A DNA stretch of 64,000 bases from Reyranella sp. CPCC 100927 (GTDB lineage: Bacteria > Pseudomonadota > Alphaproteobacteria > Reyranellales > Reyranellaceae). This document shows, piece after piece, positions 45,389-54,515 of the stretch; within the stretch, counting starts at the first letter, position 1, and every line of letters starts with the position of its first letter. The stretch covers positions 124,001 to 188,000 of the forward strand of contig NZ_VOHA01000004.1 in the NCBI RefSeq assembly GCF_007859315.1, read 5' to 3'. Under the pieces are notes generated by a model. That model worked only from the letters and a program-made list of their open reading frames with translations, made no database searches and was not told the origin of the DNA. A program made the position numbers and the translations under genes.

Positions 45389-47773
45389 ATGGGCAGATTG
45401 TCGGCGGGCATCGGACTCCTGGCGTGGCTGCCAGCCGCGGCGTTGGCGCAGACACCGGCGCCGGCCACGCCGCCGGCCGCGGCGCCAGGGGGCATGACGC
45501 TGCCGGAGATCATGGTGATCGGCGCATCACCCATGCTGGGCTCGGGCATCGCCCGCGACAAGGTTCCGGGCGCCAGCCATGTTCTGAAAGCCGACGACAT
45601 CAAGATCACCGGCACGCCGGATCTGCTGGGCGGCTTCGACGCCCGTGTCGGCGGCATGAGCCTCAACCACGCGCAGAACAACCCGTTCCAGCCCAATGTG
45701 CTGTTTCGCGGCTTCGAGGCCTCGCCGCTGGCCGGCAATGCCCAGGGTTTGGCGGTCTACGTCAACGGCACCCGGTTCAACCAGCCGTTCGGCGAGACGG
45801 TGAACTGGGATCTGATTCCTTCCGTCGCAATCGACCGCGTCGAGATTCAAGGCGCCAATCCCGTGTTCGGGCTCAACGCGCTGGGCGGCTCGGTCGCGGT
45901 GCAACTCAAGAACGGCTTCACTTACCAGGGTACCGAGTTCGAGCTGATGGCAGGATCGTTCGGCCGCGTGACCGGGTCGTTCCAGCACGGTCAGCGGATC
46001 AATGACTTCGGCATCTACGTTGCGGGCACCGGCTTGCGCGATTCGGGATGGCGCGATCATTCGCCATCGAAGCTGCGGCAGATCTACGGCGATATCGGCT
46101 GGCGTGGCAGCAAGGGTCAGGTGAACCTCAGCGTGCTGGCCGCCAGCAACAACCTGGTCGGCAACGGCACGGCGCCGGTCGACCTGCTGGCCGCCGATCG
46201 CGACCAGGTCTTCACCCATCCCGATCAGACGAAGAACAAGTACGCGCGCGTGGCACTGTCGGGCCACTACGACCTCGACGATGCGTTCTCGCTGCAGGCC
46301 AGCGCCTACTACAGCCGCCTGTCGCAACGGACCAAGAACGGCGATGCGTCGGATGCCGAGCCCTGCGAGGACGACGAAACACGTCTGTGCCTGGATGACG
46401 ACGGGCCGCAGCTCACGGACCGGGCCCGCAATCCCATTCCCAACTTCGTCACCAACAGTCCGTATCTCGGCTTCCCGGCGTTCGCCGACCGCTTCGACGA
46501 GGGCGGCCCGTACGCACAGCTTAACCGCACGCGCACACGCACCAACGGCTTCGGTGTTGCCCTGCAGTTGACCCACCAGGGCCAGGTGTTCGGCCGTTCC
46601 AACCGGGTCATCGTCGGCGCCAGCTACGATGGCGGGCGCACGCGATTCAAGGCCTCGTCGGAGATCGGTGAACTGACGCTCGATCGTGGCTTTCTCGGAT
46701 CGGGCATCATCATATCGCAGGAGGACGGCTCGATCACGCCGGTCTCCGTGAAGGCCAACAGCGACTATTTCGGCCTCTACATCTCGGACGTGCTCGATGT
46801 CACCGACGCGCTGACTGTCACGCTGTCGGGCCGCTTCAACGTGGCCAAGATCAAGCTGCGCGACCAGATCGGCACGGCGTTGAACGGCAATCATACGTTC
46901 CGTCGTTTCAATCCGGCGGCCGGCCTCACGTACAAGATCACATCAGACATCTCGGTCTATGCCGGCTACGCCGAATCCAATCGTGCCCCGACGCCGGCTG
47001 AACTGTCGTGCGCCGACCCGGCAGCACCCTGCAGCCTGACCAACTTCTTTGTCGGCGATCCGCCGCTGAAGCAGGTCGTGGCGCGCACCGTCGAGGCGGG
47101 CGTGCGCGGCCATTTCAAGGTATTCGACGATCTGCAGCTCAACTGGAACGTGGGGCTGTTCCGCACCAATACCAATGACGACATCATGTTCGTCTCGAGC
47201 CCGGTGGTGGGCCGCGCCTTCTTCCAGAACGTCGGCGCCACGCGCCGGCAAGGCGTCGAGGTCGGCGCCGAGTTGCGCAGCAAGCGCTGGATGGCATTCG
47301 TCGACTACGCCTTCCTCCACGCCACGTTTCGCAAGGCGCTGACGTTGAACAGTCCGGAGAATCCCGTCGCCGATGACGATGGCACGATCCAGGTGCAGCG
47401 CGGCGATCGCCTGCCGGGCATTCCGGCGCACAGCCTGAAATTCGGCGGCGCGGTCGCCATCACCGAGGCGTGGCGGGTCGGCATGACAGGACAGGCCATG
47501 AGCGGCCGCTACCTGGTGGGCGACGAGAACAACCAGAATCGCAGGACCAAGCCCTATGCGATCTTCGGCCTGAACACCAGTTACGACCTGTCGCCCAACA
47601 TCCAGGTCTTCGGCCTGATCACCAACATCTTCAATGCGAAGTACACGACCTTCGGTACGTTCTCGCCGGTATCGGAGGTGCCGATGCTGCAGGCCCCCAA
47701 CGCCGCCAACACCCGCAGCCTGAGCCCCGGTATGCCGCGCGCGATCTACGCCGGCGTGCGCGTGCGCCTGTAG
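45389..47773 (+). CDS. TonB-dependent outer-membrane receptor
   Basis: 794 residues from the ATG at 45389 (GGGGGAAG upstream). Signal peptide about 1-20 (LPAAALAQ). The plug domain lies about 55-180 (VLKADDIKITGTPDLLGGFDAR, then VEIQGANPVFGLNALGGSVAVQLKNG). A 22-strand barrel follows to the C-terminal KYTTFGTFSPV and final aromatic-type end RVRL. It imports a siderophore, vitamin, metal or sugar-like ligand across the outer membrane, energised by TonB. No ligand-specific motif is readable. Divergent from the kinase-regulator pair, with a TorF-type porin gene downstream. Confidence 0.92.
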   Translation: MGRLSAGIGLLAWLPAAALAQTPAPATPPAAAPGGMTLPEIMVIGASPMLGSGIARDKVPGASHVLKADDIKITGTPDLLGGFDARVGGMSLNHAQNNPFQPNVLFRGFEASPLAGNAQGLAVYVNGTRFNQPFGETVNWDLIPSVAIDRVEIQGANPVFGLNALGGSVAVQLKNGFTYQGTEFELMAGSFGRVTGSFQHGQRINDFGIYVAGTGLRDSGWRDHSPSKLRQIYGDIGWRGSKGQVNLSVLAASNNLVGNGTAPVDLLAADRDQVFTHPDQTKNKYARVALSGHYDLDDAFSLQASAYYSRLSQRTKNGDASDAEPCEDDETRLCLDDDGPQLTDRARNPIPNFVTNSPYLGFPAFADRFDEGGPYAQLNRTRTRTNGFGVALQLTHQGQVFGRSNRVIVGASYDGGRTRFKASSEIGELTLDRGFLGSGIIISQEDGSITPVSVKANSDYFGLYISDVLDVTDALTVTLSGRFNVAKIKLRDQIGTALNGNHTFRRFNPAAGLTYKITSDISVYAGYAESNRAPTPAELSCADPAAPCSLTNFFVGDPPLKQVVARTVEAGVRGHFKVFDDLQLNWNVGLFRTNTNDDIMFVSSPVVGRAFFQNVGATRRQGVEVGAELRSKRWMAFVDYAFLHATFRKALTLNSPENPVADDDGTIQVQRGDRLPGIPAHSLKFGGAVAITEAWRVGMTGQAMSGRYLVGDENNQNRRTKPYAIFGLNTSYDLSPNIQVFGLITNIFNAKYTTFGTFSPVSEVPMLQAPNAANTRSLSPGMPRAIYAGVRVRL

Positions 47774-47816
47774 CGCTTGCAGAAGAGACTGACCTTACTC
47801 TGAGTCGCCCGTCTTC

Positions 47817-47842
47817 GGAGACGTCGGCTACGCCGACTCTCC
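47817..47842. terminator. Hairpin downstream of the TonB receptor gene
   Basis: GGAGA-C-GTCGGC (47817-47828) and GCCGAC-TCTCC (47832-47842) form an 11-pair stem with one bulge around TAC, 44 bases after the stop codon. No U-run follows; it may stabilise the mRNA end. Confidence 0.4.
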
Positions 47843-47998
47843 AAGGATGCTGTGCGCTCTGACGTCGGCGTTCGGCGGCATCCATCCGTCATTCACTGTG
47901 GCCAGCCCGCACCTATCGCCATGCCCTCCTGACGATACCTTCGCGCGCAAGCGAATCGCACAGCCAGACGTGCGCGCGATAATCAGGGGGAAACGGCG

Positions 47999-48802
47999 AT
48001 GGCCACACGAGGTCGCTTGGCGACAATGATGATGCTTGCGGCAATCCATGTCGGTGCGGCGTCACCGGCATCGGCAGCCGATCCCATTCAGGGTCCGTTC
48101 GGCGGAACCATCTCCGGCAGCGTGGCGCTGTTGTCCGACTACACGATCCGCGGCGTCTCGGTCAGCAAGAGGGCGCCGTCGGTGCAGGCCAGTCTGACCT
48201 ATGAGGCACCGCTGGCGTTTGTCGAGGCGTTGCCGGTCTCGCTCTATGGCACCGTGTGGGGCTCCAGCATCAACTTCTCGCCTGACATGGACGAGTCGCT
48301 CGAACTCGACCTGCTGGCGGGTGTGCGGTTCAAGCTGTTCGAGGGCAAGGCACTGCTTGACCTGGGCTGGATCGGCTACCGCTATCCGGGAGCCATGAAA
48401 GCGGCACGCCTGTCGTTCGATGAGTTCGGCGGCTCGCTGTCGTACGACTTCGGCTGGATGAATGTCGCGGGCCAGGTGCGCTATAGCCCCAACTTCTTCG
48501 TCGCTTCGGGCGACGCCTGGTACAAGCAGGTGGCGGCGACGATCCCGCTGGACTTCATCAGGATCCACGATCAGATCTCACTCAAGGTGTTCGGCGGCGT
48601 CGGTCATCAGTCGATCCAGCGCAATGCGCGTTACGCGTATCCCGACATGTGGGACTGGCAGATCGGCCTGATCGCCACCGCGTGGGGCGTGGATCTCGGC
48701 ATCACCTACGTCGACACGAATGTCGGCAAGCGCCGCTGCAATGGCGGCGGCTACGACTACTGCGCCGCGCGCGCCATCTTCAGCATCACCAAGTCGTTCT
48801 GA
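47999..48802 (+). CDS. TorF family putative outer-membrane porin
   Basis: 267 residues from the ATG at 47999 (AGGGGGAAA upstream). Signal peptide about 1-27 ending SPASAAD. The mature protein has the TorF/Gcw_chp signature: GTISGSVALLSDYTIRGVSVSKRAPSVQASLTYE, then an amphipathic barrel with the pattern ITYVDTNV and the C-terminal aromatic SITKSF fitting outer-membrane insertion. Function is uncertain; members are often near transport or sensing genes. It follows the TonB receptor gene by 225 bases on the same strand. Confidence 0.88.
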   Translation: MATRGRLATMMMLAAIHVGAASPASAADPIQGPFGGTISGSVALLSDYTIRGVSVSKRAPSVQASLTYEAPLAFVEALPVSLYGTVWGSSINFSPDMDESLELDLLAGVRFKLFEGKALLDLGWIGYRYPGAMKAARLSFDEFGGSLSYDFGWMNVAGQVRYSPNFFVASGDAWYKQVAATIPLDFIRIHDQISLKVFGGVGHQSIQRNARYAYPDMWDWQIGLIATAWGVDLGITYVDTNVGKRRCNGGGYDYCAARAIFSITKSF

Positions 48803-48890
48803 TCGCGGCCGCGCGGACGGCGCGATACCGCTCTCTCTTCATGACCCTGACCGATGACGTGGAGCGGCCGTGGCCGCTCGAGGAGGAAGG

Positions 48891-50054
48891 ATGAACGCAA
48901 CTGCGCGCGCCGATAGCGCATTCGGGATCGGATCAACCGTCGCCATCGCGGTGATGTTTGCCCTGGCATGCCAGAGTTTGCTGGCGTTGCCCTACGAAGT
49001 GGCGACGCTCTCCACCGACTACGGATTGGGACCGTCCGTTGCGGGATGGGTGGGTACCGGTGAGATCCTGGCGCTGGCGATAACGGCAAGCTGGATCGGG
49101 CGCGTCATCGCGCGGTGCGACAAGCGTATTCTGACCGTGATTGGCCTTGCTATTGCGAGCGCCGCCAGCCTGGCCTCGATCGCAACGGCCAACGTGCCTG
49201 TCCTGGTGGGCAGCCGCATCGTCTTCGGCATCGGCCTGGGCCTGATCGCCGCCGCGACCAGCGCGCTGCCGGCTGCTCACCCCGCGCCGGAGCGGCTGTT
49301 TGCCTATATGCAGGTCGTGGCGGGCTGCTTGTCGGTCGCGATCCTGTTTCTCACACCGATGGTCGTGGCACAGGTCGGACGCATCGGTCTGTTCGTTTGC
49401 GAGCTGGGCCTTCTCGTACTGTTCGCGCCGCTGGCGTCATGGTTGCCGCGCGCGGAATTCCAGGGTGGTGTGGCAGCGATCGGACGCATGCCCAAGGGCG
49501 CGGTACGCATCCTGGCAGCGCTGGCGCTGATGTATGTCGCCGCGATCGCCGCCAGCGCCTATGCGGTGCAGGCGGGCCTGCGCGCGGGCCTCACCGAGGG
49601 CGGCATCGAGACGGTGCTGACGGTGGGCGCGATCGGCAGCCTCGGCGGCGCCGCTCTCGCCGGCGCCATCGGCAAGCGATGGGGAGCGACACCGCCGCTG
49701 GCGGTGGGCTTCGTCGCCCAGGCCGCCGGCATTGCGCTGATGTATGCAGCGGGCCTGCCGGCCGCCTTCATCGCCGGCGCATTGACGCTCTACGTGGCGA
49801 GCTACTTCACCAGCCCGTACCTGCAGGGACTGCTGGCGGAAATGGACGGCAGTGGCCGCGTGCCGGCGCTGGGCGGCGCTGCGATCAACTATGGATCGGT
49901 GGGTGGTCCGGCACTGGCAGCCGTGCTGGCCGAGCGTGCCGATGCCGAGCAGGTGATCGGTACGCTGACCGCGGTCATCTGCCTGGCTGCCCTGGCGGCG
50001 GTGTTGAGTGTCGTGCGGTCGACGCCGGCGATCGTGCCCGGGGCCTCGTCCTAA
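48891..50054 (+). CDS. MFS-type transporter
   Basis: 387 residues from the ATG at 48891 (AGGAGGAAGG upstream). About twelve hydrophobic segments are spread through the length. The first half carries a SWIGRVIARCDKRILTVIG loop resembling the MFS 2-3 loop, and an interdomain region occurs near residue 195-205. The second half has GAIGSLGGAALAGAIGKRWG, similar to the 8-9 loop. The substrate is unknown; the position after the TonB receptor and porin genes suggests import across the inner membrane of the same ligand. That chain is inference. Confidence 0.85.
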   Translation: MNATARADSAFGIGSTVAIAVMFALACQSLLALPYEVATLSTDYGLGPSVAGWVGTGEILALAITASWIGRVIARCDKRILTVIGLAIASAASLASIATANVPVLVGSRIVFGIGLGLIAAATSALPAAHPAPERLFAYMQVVAGCLSVAILFLTPMVVAQVGRIGLFVCELGLLVLFAPLASWLPRAEFQGGVAAIGRMPKGAVRILAALALMYVAAIAASAYAVQAGLRAGLTEGGIETVLTVGAIGSLGGAALAGAIGKRWGATPPLAVGFVAQAAGIALMYAAGLPAAFIAGALTLYVASYFTSPYLQGLLAEMDGSGRVPALGGAAINYGSVGGPALAAVLAERADAEQVIGTLTAVICLAALAAVLSVVRSTPAIVPGASS

Positions 50055-50145
50055 CGTCGCTTTGGCCATTGTTCACCTGTCATCGCGGGCGCCAGCGATG
50101 AGATAGGCATGTGATGCACCGTGGCGCAGCAGGATGGAGTAGGGA

Positions 50146-51285
50146 ATGTTGCCAGAATTGACGCCGGACTCGTTCGCCGATGTTCGCAAGCCGTTGGACC
50201 TCGCCTCATGGCTGCCGCGCCAGGTCTATGTCGACCCCGCGGTCTATGCGCAGGAAATCCAGAAGATCTGGAAGCGCGAATGGCTGTTCGCCGCGCATGT
50301 GAGTGCTGTCCCGTCGCCGGGTGACTACACGACCTTGGCGCTGGTCGGGCAGCCGCTGGTGATCGTGCGCGGCACGGACGGCATCATCCGCGGCTTCTAC
50401 AATGTCTGTCGTCATCGCGGCATGGCGGTGGCGAGTGGCTGCGGCCACGCCGACGTGATCGCCTGTCCGTACCATGGCTGGAAGTTCGATACGCTGGGGC
50501 AGCTGATCGAGGCGCCCATGATGGACAAGACGACCGGCTTCGATATCAGCGCCATCAAGCTGCGTGCCATCCGCACCGAGGTGTTCCACGGCATGATCTT
50601 CGTCAACTTCGACGACGACGCCCAGGCGCTGGCGCCACGGATCGCCGATCTCGGCGACATCCTGGCGCCATGGCGGATCGAAACGCTCAAGCCGGTCTTC
50701 CATGATGAGTACATCGGCGACTTCAACTGGAAGGTGATGAGCGAGAATGCCAACGAGGGCTATCACATCATCGCCGCGCACCGCGACTCGGCGCAGGATA
50801 TTGCGCCGGGCGAGCTCAGCTTTTCCACCGACGCTGAGAACGGACGGGCCTGGTTCGACCTGCACACGCCCTACGTCGAGACTGTGCCGGCAAGCGATGT
50901 GCCCGAGATCCCCGGCGTCCCTGATTGGTCGCGCCGCGGCATGTCGTTCTTCGCGTTCCATCCCAACTTCCTGATTTCGCTGACCCCAGACCACGTCAGC
51001 ATCTACGCCACCCACCCGGAGGGCCCCGGCCGGACACGGTTCACCTGGGTGACCTACGTTCCGCAGGCCACCACGATGGCGCCGGGTTTCGCCGCCTTCA
51101 TTGACCGGATGGGGGCCTGGTTCAAGCAGATCAACCGCGAGGACGAGCTGGTCTGCAACGCCGTGCAGAAGGGCGTCACGTCGGAAGGGTGGATACCGCC
51201 GCGCTATTCATACCTCGAGAAGCCGGTGTGGCAATTCCACAACTGGTACCTTGATCGGCTGACGGGCCCGGTTGCCGCCGCCTGA
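50146..51285 (+). CDS. Rieske-type ring-hydroxylating oxygenase, large subunit
   Basis: 379 residues from the ATG at 50146 (GGAGTAGGG upstream). N-terminal Rieske domain with CRHRG and CPYHGW (2Fe-2S ligands Cys-His and Cys-His, near 88-90 and 107-110). The C-terminal catalytic domain has NANEGYHIIAAH, giving the two His iron ligands, and an Asp in REDELVCNAVQKG as the third. This is the alpha subunit of aromatic or quaternary-ammonium oxygenases; no ferredoxin, reductase or beta subunit is in the window, so electron partners come from elsewhere. Confidence 0.93.
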   Translation: MLPELTPDSFADVRKPLDLASWLPRQVYVDPAVYAQEIQKIWKREWLFAAHVSAVPSPGDYTTLALVGQPLVIVRGTDGIIRGFYNVCRHRGMAVASGCGHADVIACPYHGWKFDTLGQLIEAPMMDKTTGFDISAIKLRAIRTEVFHGMIFVNFDDDAQALAPRIADLGDILAPWRIETLKPVFHDEYIGDFNWKVMSENANEGYHIIAAHRDSAQDIAPGELSFSTDAENGRAWFDLHTPYVETVPASDVPEIPGVPDWSRRGMSFFAFHPNFLISLTPDHVSIYATHPEGPGRTRFTWVTYVPQATTMAPGFAAFIDRMGAWFKQINREDELVCNAVQKGVTSEGWIPPRYSYLEKPVWQFHNWYLDRLTGPVAAA

Positions 51286-51406
51286 CGCACGCCACGCACC
51301 ACAGATGTGGAGGGCGATCATCATCTTCCGACGACGGCCTTCGTTCCGTGATCCTTCGTGGTATATGATCATGGGTCGCGACAATCCGGGCGACGGGAGA
51401 TGATGA

Positions 51407-52120
51407 TTGCCACCACGCGCGTCTGTCAAAAATCGCGACCTGAAGCATGATCCGGCGCTTGCCGCCAGACTGATCAAGCGTGACGAGACGCCCCGCGAGA
51501 AATCGCGTGCCCGCAAGATGGACAAGATCCTGTCCGTAGCCGTCGCGGTATTCGCTGGCGAAGGCGGCACCGGCTTCTCCATGCGTCGCATCGCCGAGAA
51601 TGCCGGTATCACCCTCAGCACGCTGCAACATTATTTCGGCAATCGCGATGCCCTTTTGGCGCTGACGATCGATGCCCTGCTGACGCGATACGTCACCGAC
51701 TACATCGACATCGGCAAGGATCCGACGATGTCGCCCCGCCAGCGGCTGGAGTGGGTGCTCGACGATTTGCTGTCGGCAGGCAACGATCCGGTTGCACGCA
51801 GCTTCTACGCCAACCTGTGGGCGACAGCGACACAGGATCCCGCCGTCCGCGACATCGCACGGGAAAGCTATCGTCGGTACTACGAAGCGCTCGGCAACCT
51901 GGTTGCAGCCATGCGTCCCGATCTGCCGGCCGAGCACGCCGAGTCGCTGGGCCTCGCCATCGCCGCGCAGATGGAAGGGCTTCTGATCTGCGGTGTGATG
52001 GCACCGCGAGACCACGCGGGCTGGGCGCAGCTCACCGTCAACGCCAAAGCCGTGTGCTTCGCCATGGTCGAAAACGCCGGCACCCGCGATCTGGCAACCC
52101 AGCGCGCGCTGCATCCCTAG
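51407..52120 (+). CDS. TetR-family transcriptional regulator
   Basis: 237 residues from the TTG at 51407 (GGGAGA upstream). The first 38 residues are basic and poorly conserved. TetR HTH about 40-90: ILSVAVAVFAGEGGTGFSMRRIAENAGITLSTLQHYFGNRDALL. C-terminal ligand domain follows, with a Trp/Arg-rich helix. It probably regulates the Rieske oxygenase upstream (120 bases) or itself. Its stop TAG (52118-52120) is the first three bases of palindromic element D. Confidence 0.9.
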   Translation: MPPRASVKNRDLKHDPALAARLIKRDETPREKSRARKMDKILSVAVAVFAGEGGTGFSMRRIAENAGITLSTLQHYFGNRDALLALTIDALLTRYVTDYIDIGKDPTMSPRQRLEWVLDDLLSAGNDPVARSFYANLWATATQDPAVRDIARESYRRYYEALGNLVAAMRPDLPAEHAESLGLAIAAQMEGLLICGVMAPRDHAGWAQLTVNAKAVCFAMVENAGTRDLATQRALHP

Positions 52121-52257
52121 TACTCACGATCATTGCTACCCGCTGTCATCCCGAGCATAGCGAGGGATCTTTTGATGCATTGCACGCCATCATCCAAAGA
52201 TCCCTCGCTACGCTCGGGATGACAGCCTGTATCAGTCAATTGTGAGTCCAGGTACTG
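52118..52257. repeat. Dispersed palindromic element, copy D
   Basis: Arms at 52145-52171 and 52197-52223 match 26 of 27 positions (GTCATCCCGAGCATAGCGAG...). The left end is TAGTAC (52118-52123), which includes the TetR stop codon; the right end reads GGTACTGG. The right flank GCCTGTATCAGTC resembles copies A and B; the 25-base loop differs from theirs. Confidence 0.82.
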
Positions 52258-52370
52258 GTCGAACGATCCAAAAGGTGGCGCCGCCTTTTCTCATCTCCCC
52301 GCTCCCGCGGGGGGAGAGGTGAGACCTGTGCCGGTCTTTGGCCAGAAATGACCGTTGCGTGATCTGATTC

Positions 52371-52409
52371 TAGGTCATATGACCTATAAAAGATAGGTCG
52401 TATGACATA
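52371..52409. promoter_or_regulatory. Pair of 16-bp palindromes before the AraC-type gene
   Basis: TAGGTCATATGACCTA (52371-52386) is a perfect 16-bp palindrome. TAGGTCGTATGACATA (52394-52409) matches it at 14 of 16 positions and begins 23 bases later, so about two helix turns. The second box ends two bases before the ribosome-binding site of the AraC-type gene (GTG at 52421), so a bound dimer would block expression. Confidence 0.72.
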
Positions 52410-52420
52410 GGGAGGAGAGC

Positions 52421-53386
52421 GTGACATGGGTCGAAAAGATTCAGCTGTCGGCAGACGATGCCGTGTTCGACGGCGCGGACGCGCAGCGGTTCCGGCAACT
52501 GCTGCAGGGCCAGGGGCGGGCGGCGCTGGTGGACGGTGTTGCAGGCGCGCCCAGCGTGTCGTTGCGTGAGCAGGGGATGCTGGCAGCGGAGCTGCAGTGC
52601 CACGGCCTTTTGGCGAACGTGCTGGCAGTGCCTGCTTTCGATGACCTGGCGGATCTTGGCGTGGCCGGCCAGGTGGTCGCGACATCCGCCGGCCTGCGCA
52701 GCGTCATCGGCGCCATCAATGCATTCGCGCCACTGCTCAACGTTCGCAGCGGCCTGGCGATGACGTTTCGCGGCGGCGACGTGATCATCGGCTTGCGGCC
52801 GTGGGTTGCCTTTGACGAGACATCACAGTCTCTGCTGGTCGCCCTGGACGTTGCGAAGGTTGCCCGCGTCCTGTCGTGCCTGCTGATGGGCGACGCCGTC
52901 GTGACCGACGTCGACAGGGGCGAGTTGCGCCTGCCGGCGGAGCGGATCAATCGCCTTCTGCCCGGGGCAAATCGTCTGGCCAATCAGGCCGCCACGTACG
53001 CCGCTCGCCGCCTCATGCGGGACATGGAGGAGGCGCGCCTGCGCGAAAGCGTATGCCGCCTGCTGCGCAAGAGTGGCGAGGACACGCTGTCACTGGGTGA
53101 ATCGGCCGCGCAACTTGGCCTGTCCGCGCGCACGTTCCGGCGGCGGCTGGCCGAGCAGGGCACGACCTTCGTGCAGATCCGCGACGAGATGCGGTGCGCC
53201 CTGGCGCTCGACTACCTGACGACAGGCGGTCTCACCACCGAAATGATCGCCCAGCGCCTGGGCTACAGCGAAGGCGCCAATTTCCGTCACGCCTTCCGGC
53301 GCTGGACCGGCTCATCGCCCCGCATCTATGCCGCCGCGCGGTGCGCCGACGGGCACGCGTTGCTGGGTGCCGGTCCGGCGGCCTGA
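52421..53386 (+). CDS. AraC-family regulator (QhpR/OruR-like)
   Basis: 321 residues from a GTG start with GGGAGGAG directly upstream. The N-terminal domain (about 20-190) is of the Arabinose-bd/OruR type (LRSVIGAINAFAPLLNVRSGLAM, VDRGELRLPAERINRLLP). The C-terminal AraC HTH is about 225-310: LGESAAQLGLSARTFRRRLAEQGTTFVQIRDEMR and TTEMIAQRLGYSEGANFRHAFRRWTGSSP. Two 16-bp palindromes lie immediately upstream and probably autoregulate it. The luciferase-like monooxygenase gene starts 37 bases downstream and is probably in the same unit. Confidence 0.92.
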   Translation: MTWVEKIQLSADDAVFDGADAQRFRQLLQGQGRAALVDGVAGAPSVSLREQGMLAAELQCHGLLANVLAVPAFDDLADLGVAGQVVATSAGLRSVIGAINAFAPLLNVRSGLAMTFRGGDVIIGLRPWVAFDETSQSLLVALDVAKVARVLSCLLMGDAVVTDVDRGELRLPAERINRLLPGANRLANQAATYAARRLMRDMEEARLRESVCRLLRKSGEDTLSLGESAAQLGLSARTFRRRLAEQGTTFVQIRDEMRCALALDYLTTGGLTTEMIAQRLGYSEGANFRHAFRRWTGSSPRIYAAARCADGHALLGAGPAA

Positions 53387-53422
53387 CGCTTTTCACCTCT
53401 TGCACGATGGGGAGACCACACC

Positions 53423-54484
53423 ATGAAGGTCGGCATTCAACTTCTTTTCCAGGGACGCCCCGGTACGTCTGACGAGACCGTCTACAAGCGCGAGCTTGCG
53501 ATCACCCTGGCCGGCGAGGCGATGGGCTTCGACATGCTGCTGCCGGTCGAGCATCACTTCTTCGACTACGCGATGGTGCCCGACAACGCCCAGCTGCTGA
53601 GCTTCGTCGCCGCGCGCACCAAGACCATCCAGCTGATGCCGGCGGCGTTCATCCTGCCGTGGAACGACCCGCTGCGCGTTGTCGAGAAGGCGATCCTGCT
53701 CGATCACCTGTCGGAGGGGCGGGTGATCGTAGGCATGGGGCGCGGGCTGGCCAAACGCGAGTTCGATGCGCTGCGTGTTCCTTACAGCGAATCCCGCGCG
53801 CGGTTCGACCAGGCGGCCGAGATCATCATCCGCGGCCTGGAGACCGGAATCGTCGAGGGCAACAGCGAATTCTACCGCCAGCCGCGCATCGAGGTGCGCC
53901 CGCGGCCGTTCAAGAGCTTCAAGGACCGCATCTACATGGTCGGCATGTCGCCGCAGTCGGTCGAGACCGCCGGCAAGCTCGGCCTGGGCTGCATGAAGTT
54001 CTCCAATGCGCCCTGGCCGGCGGTGGCCGAGGACGTCAATCGGCACCGCGCGATCTACCGGGACAGCCAGCGCCGGTCGCCGCCGCCGGTCATCACGTCC
54101 GACCTGCTTTTCGTCGACAAGGACGTCCGCCGTGCCGAGGCCATCGCGCGCCAGTACATGGCCGGCTACTACGTCCAGGTCATGGAGCACTATGAGCTGC
54201 TGAGCGATAATTTCGCCAAGGCCGGCGGCGCCTATGCGTCCTATGCCGAGATTGCCGAGGCGCTGCGCAAGACCGACCAGCAGGCCGTGATCGACGCCTA
54301 TATCGAGTGCAACTTGTGGGGCGATCCGGCGCGCATCATTGAAAAACTGCGCGAGCGCCGTGCCTTGATCGGGCCGTTCGATCTTGCCGTGTCGCCGGGA
54401 TACGCGGGCATGCCCTACGACGACGCCGAGGCCTCGATGAAGCTGTTCGCCGACAAGGTCATGCCCGAGATCAAGGGCTGGTGA
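53423..54484 (+). CDS. LLM-class flavin-dependent oxidoreductase (luciferase-like)
   Basis: 353 residues. Flavin-binding TIM-barrel: MKVGIQLLFQGRPGTSDETVY, LPVEHHFFDYAMVPD, LLDHLSEGRVIVGMGRGLAKREFDAL and a late ECNLWGDPARIIEKLRER. Members are monooxygenases or F420/FMN-dependent oxidoreductases acting on alkanes, aldehydes, sulfonates or aromatics. No luxB partner. With the dienelactone hydrolase-like gene 31 bases on and the upstream AraC gene, it forms a probable three-gene catabolic unit. Confidence 0.9.
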   Translation: MKVGIQLLFQGRPGTSDETVYKRELAITLAGEAMGFDMLLPVEHHFFDYAMVPDNAQLLSFVAARTKTIQLMPAAFILPWNDPLRVVEKAILLDHLSEGRVIVGMGRGLAKREFDALRVPYSESRARFDQAAEIIIRGLETGIVEGNSEFYRQPRIEVRPRPFKSFKDRIYMVGMSPQSVETAGKLGLGCMKFSNAPWPAVAEDVNRHRAIYRDSQRRSPPPVITSDLLFVDKDVRRAEAIARQYMAGYYVQVMEHYELLSDNFAKAGGAYASYAEIAEALRKTDQQAVIDAYIECNLWGDPARIIEKLRERRALIGPFDLAVSPGYAGMPYDDAEASMKLFADKVMPEIKGW

Positions 54485-54515
54485 GGGCAGGGCGTACGAT
54501 CACAGGAGCAGGACC

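Noticed and set aside
50146-51285. Rieske protein as a complete oxygenase system
   Set aside because: No ferredoxin, reductase or small subunit gene is adjacent, so only the large subunit can be claimed.
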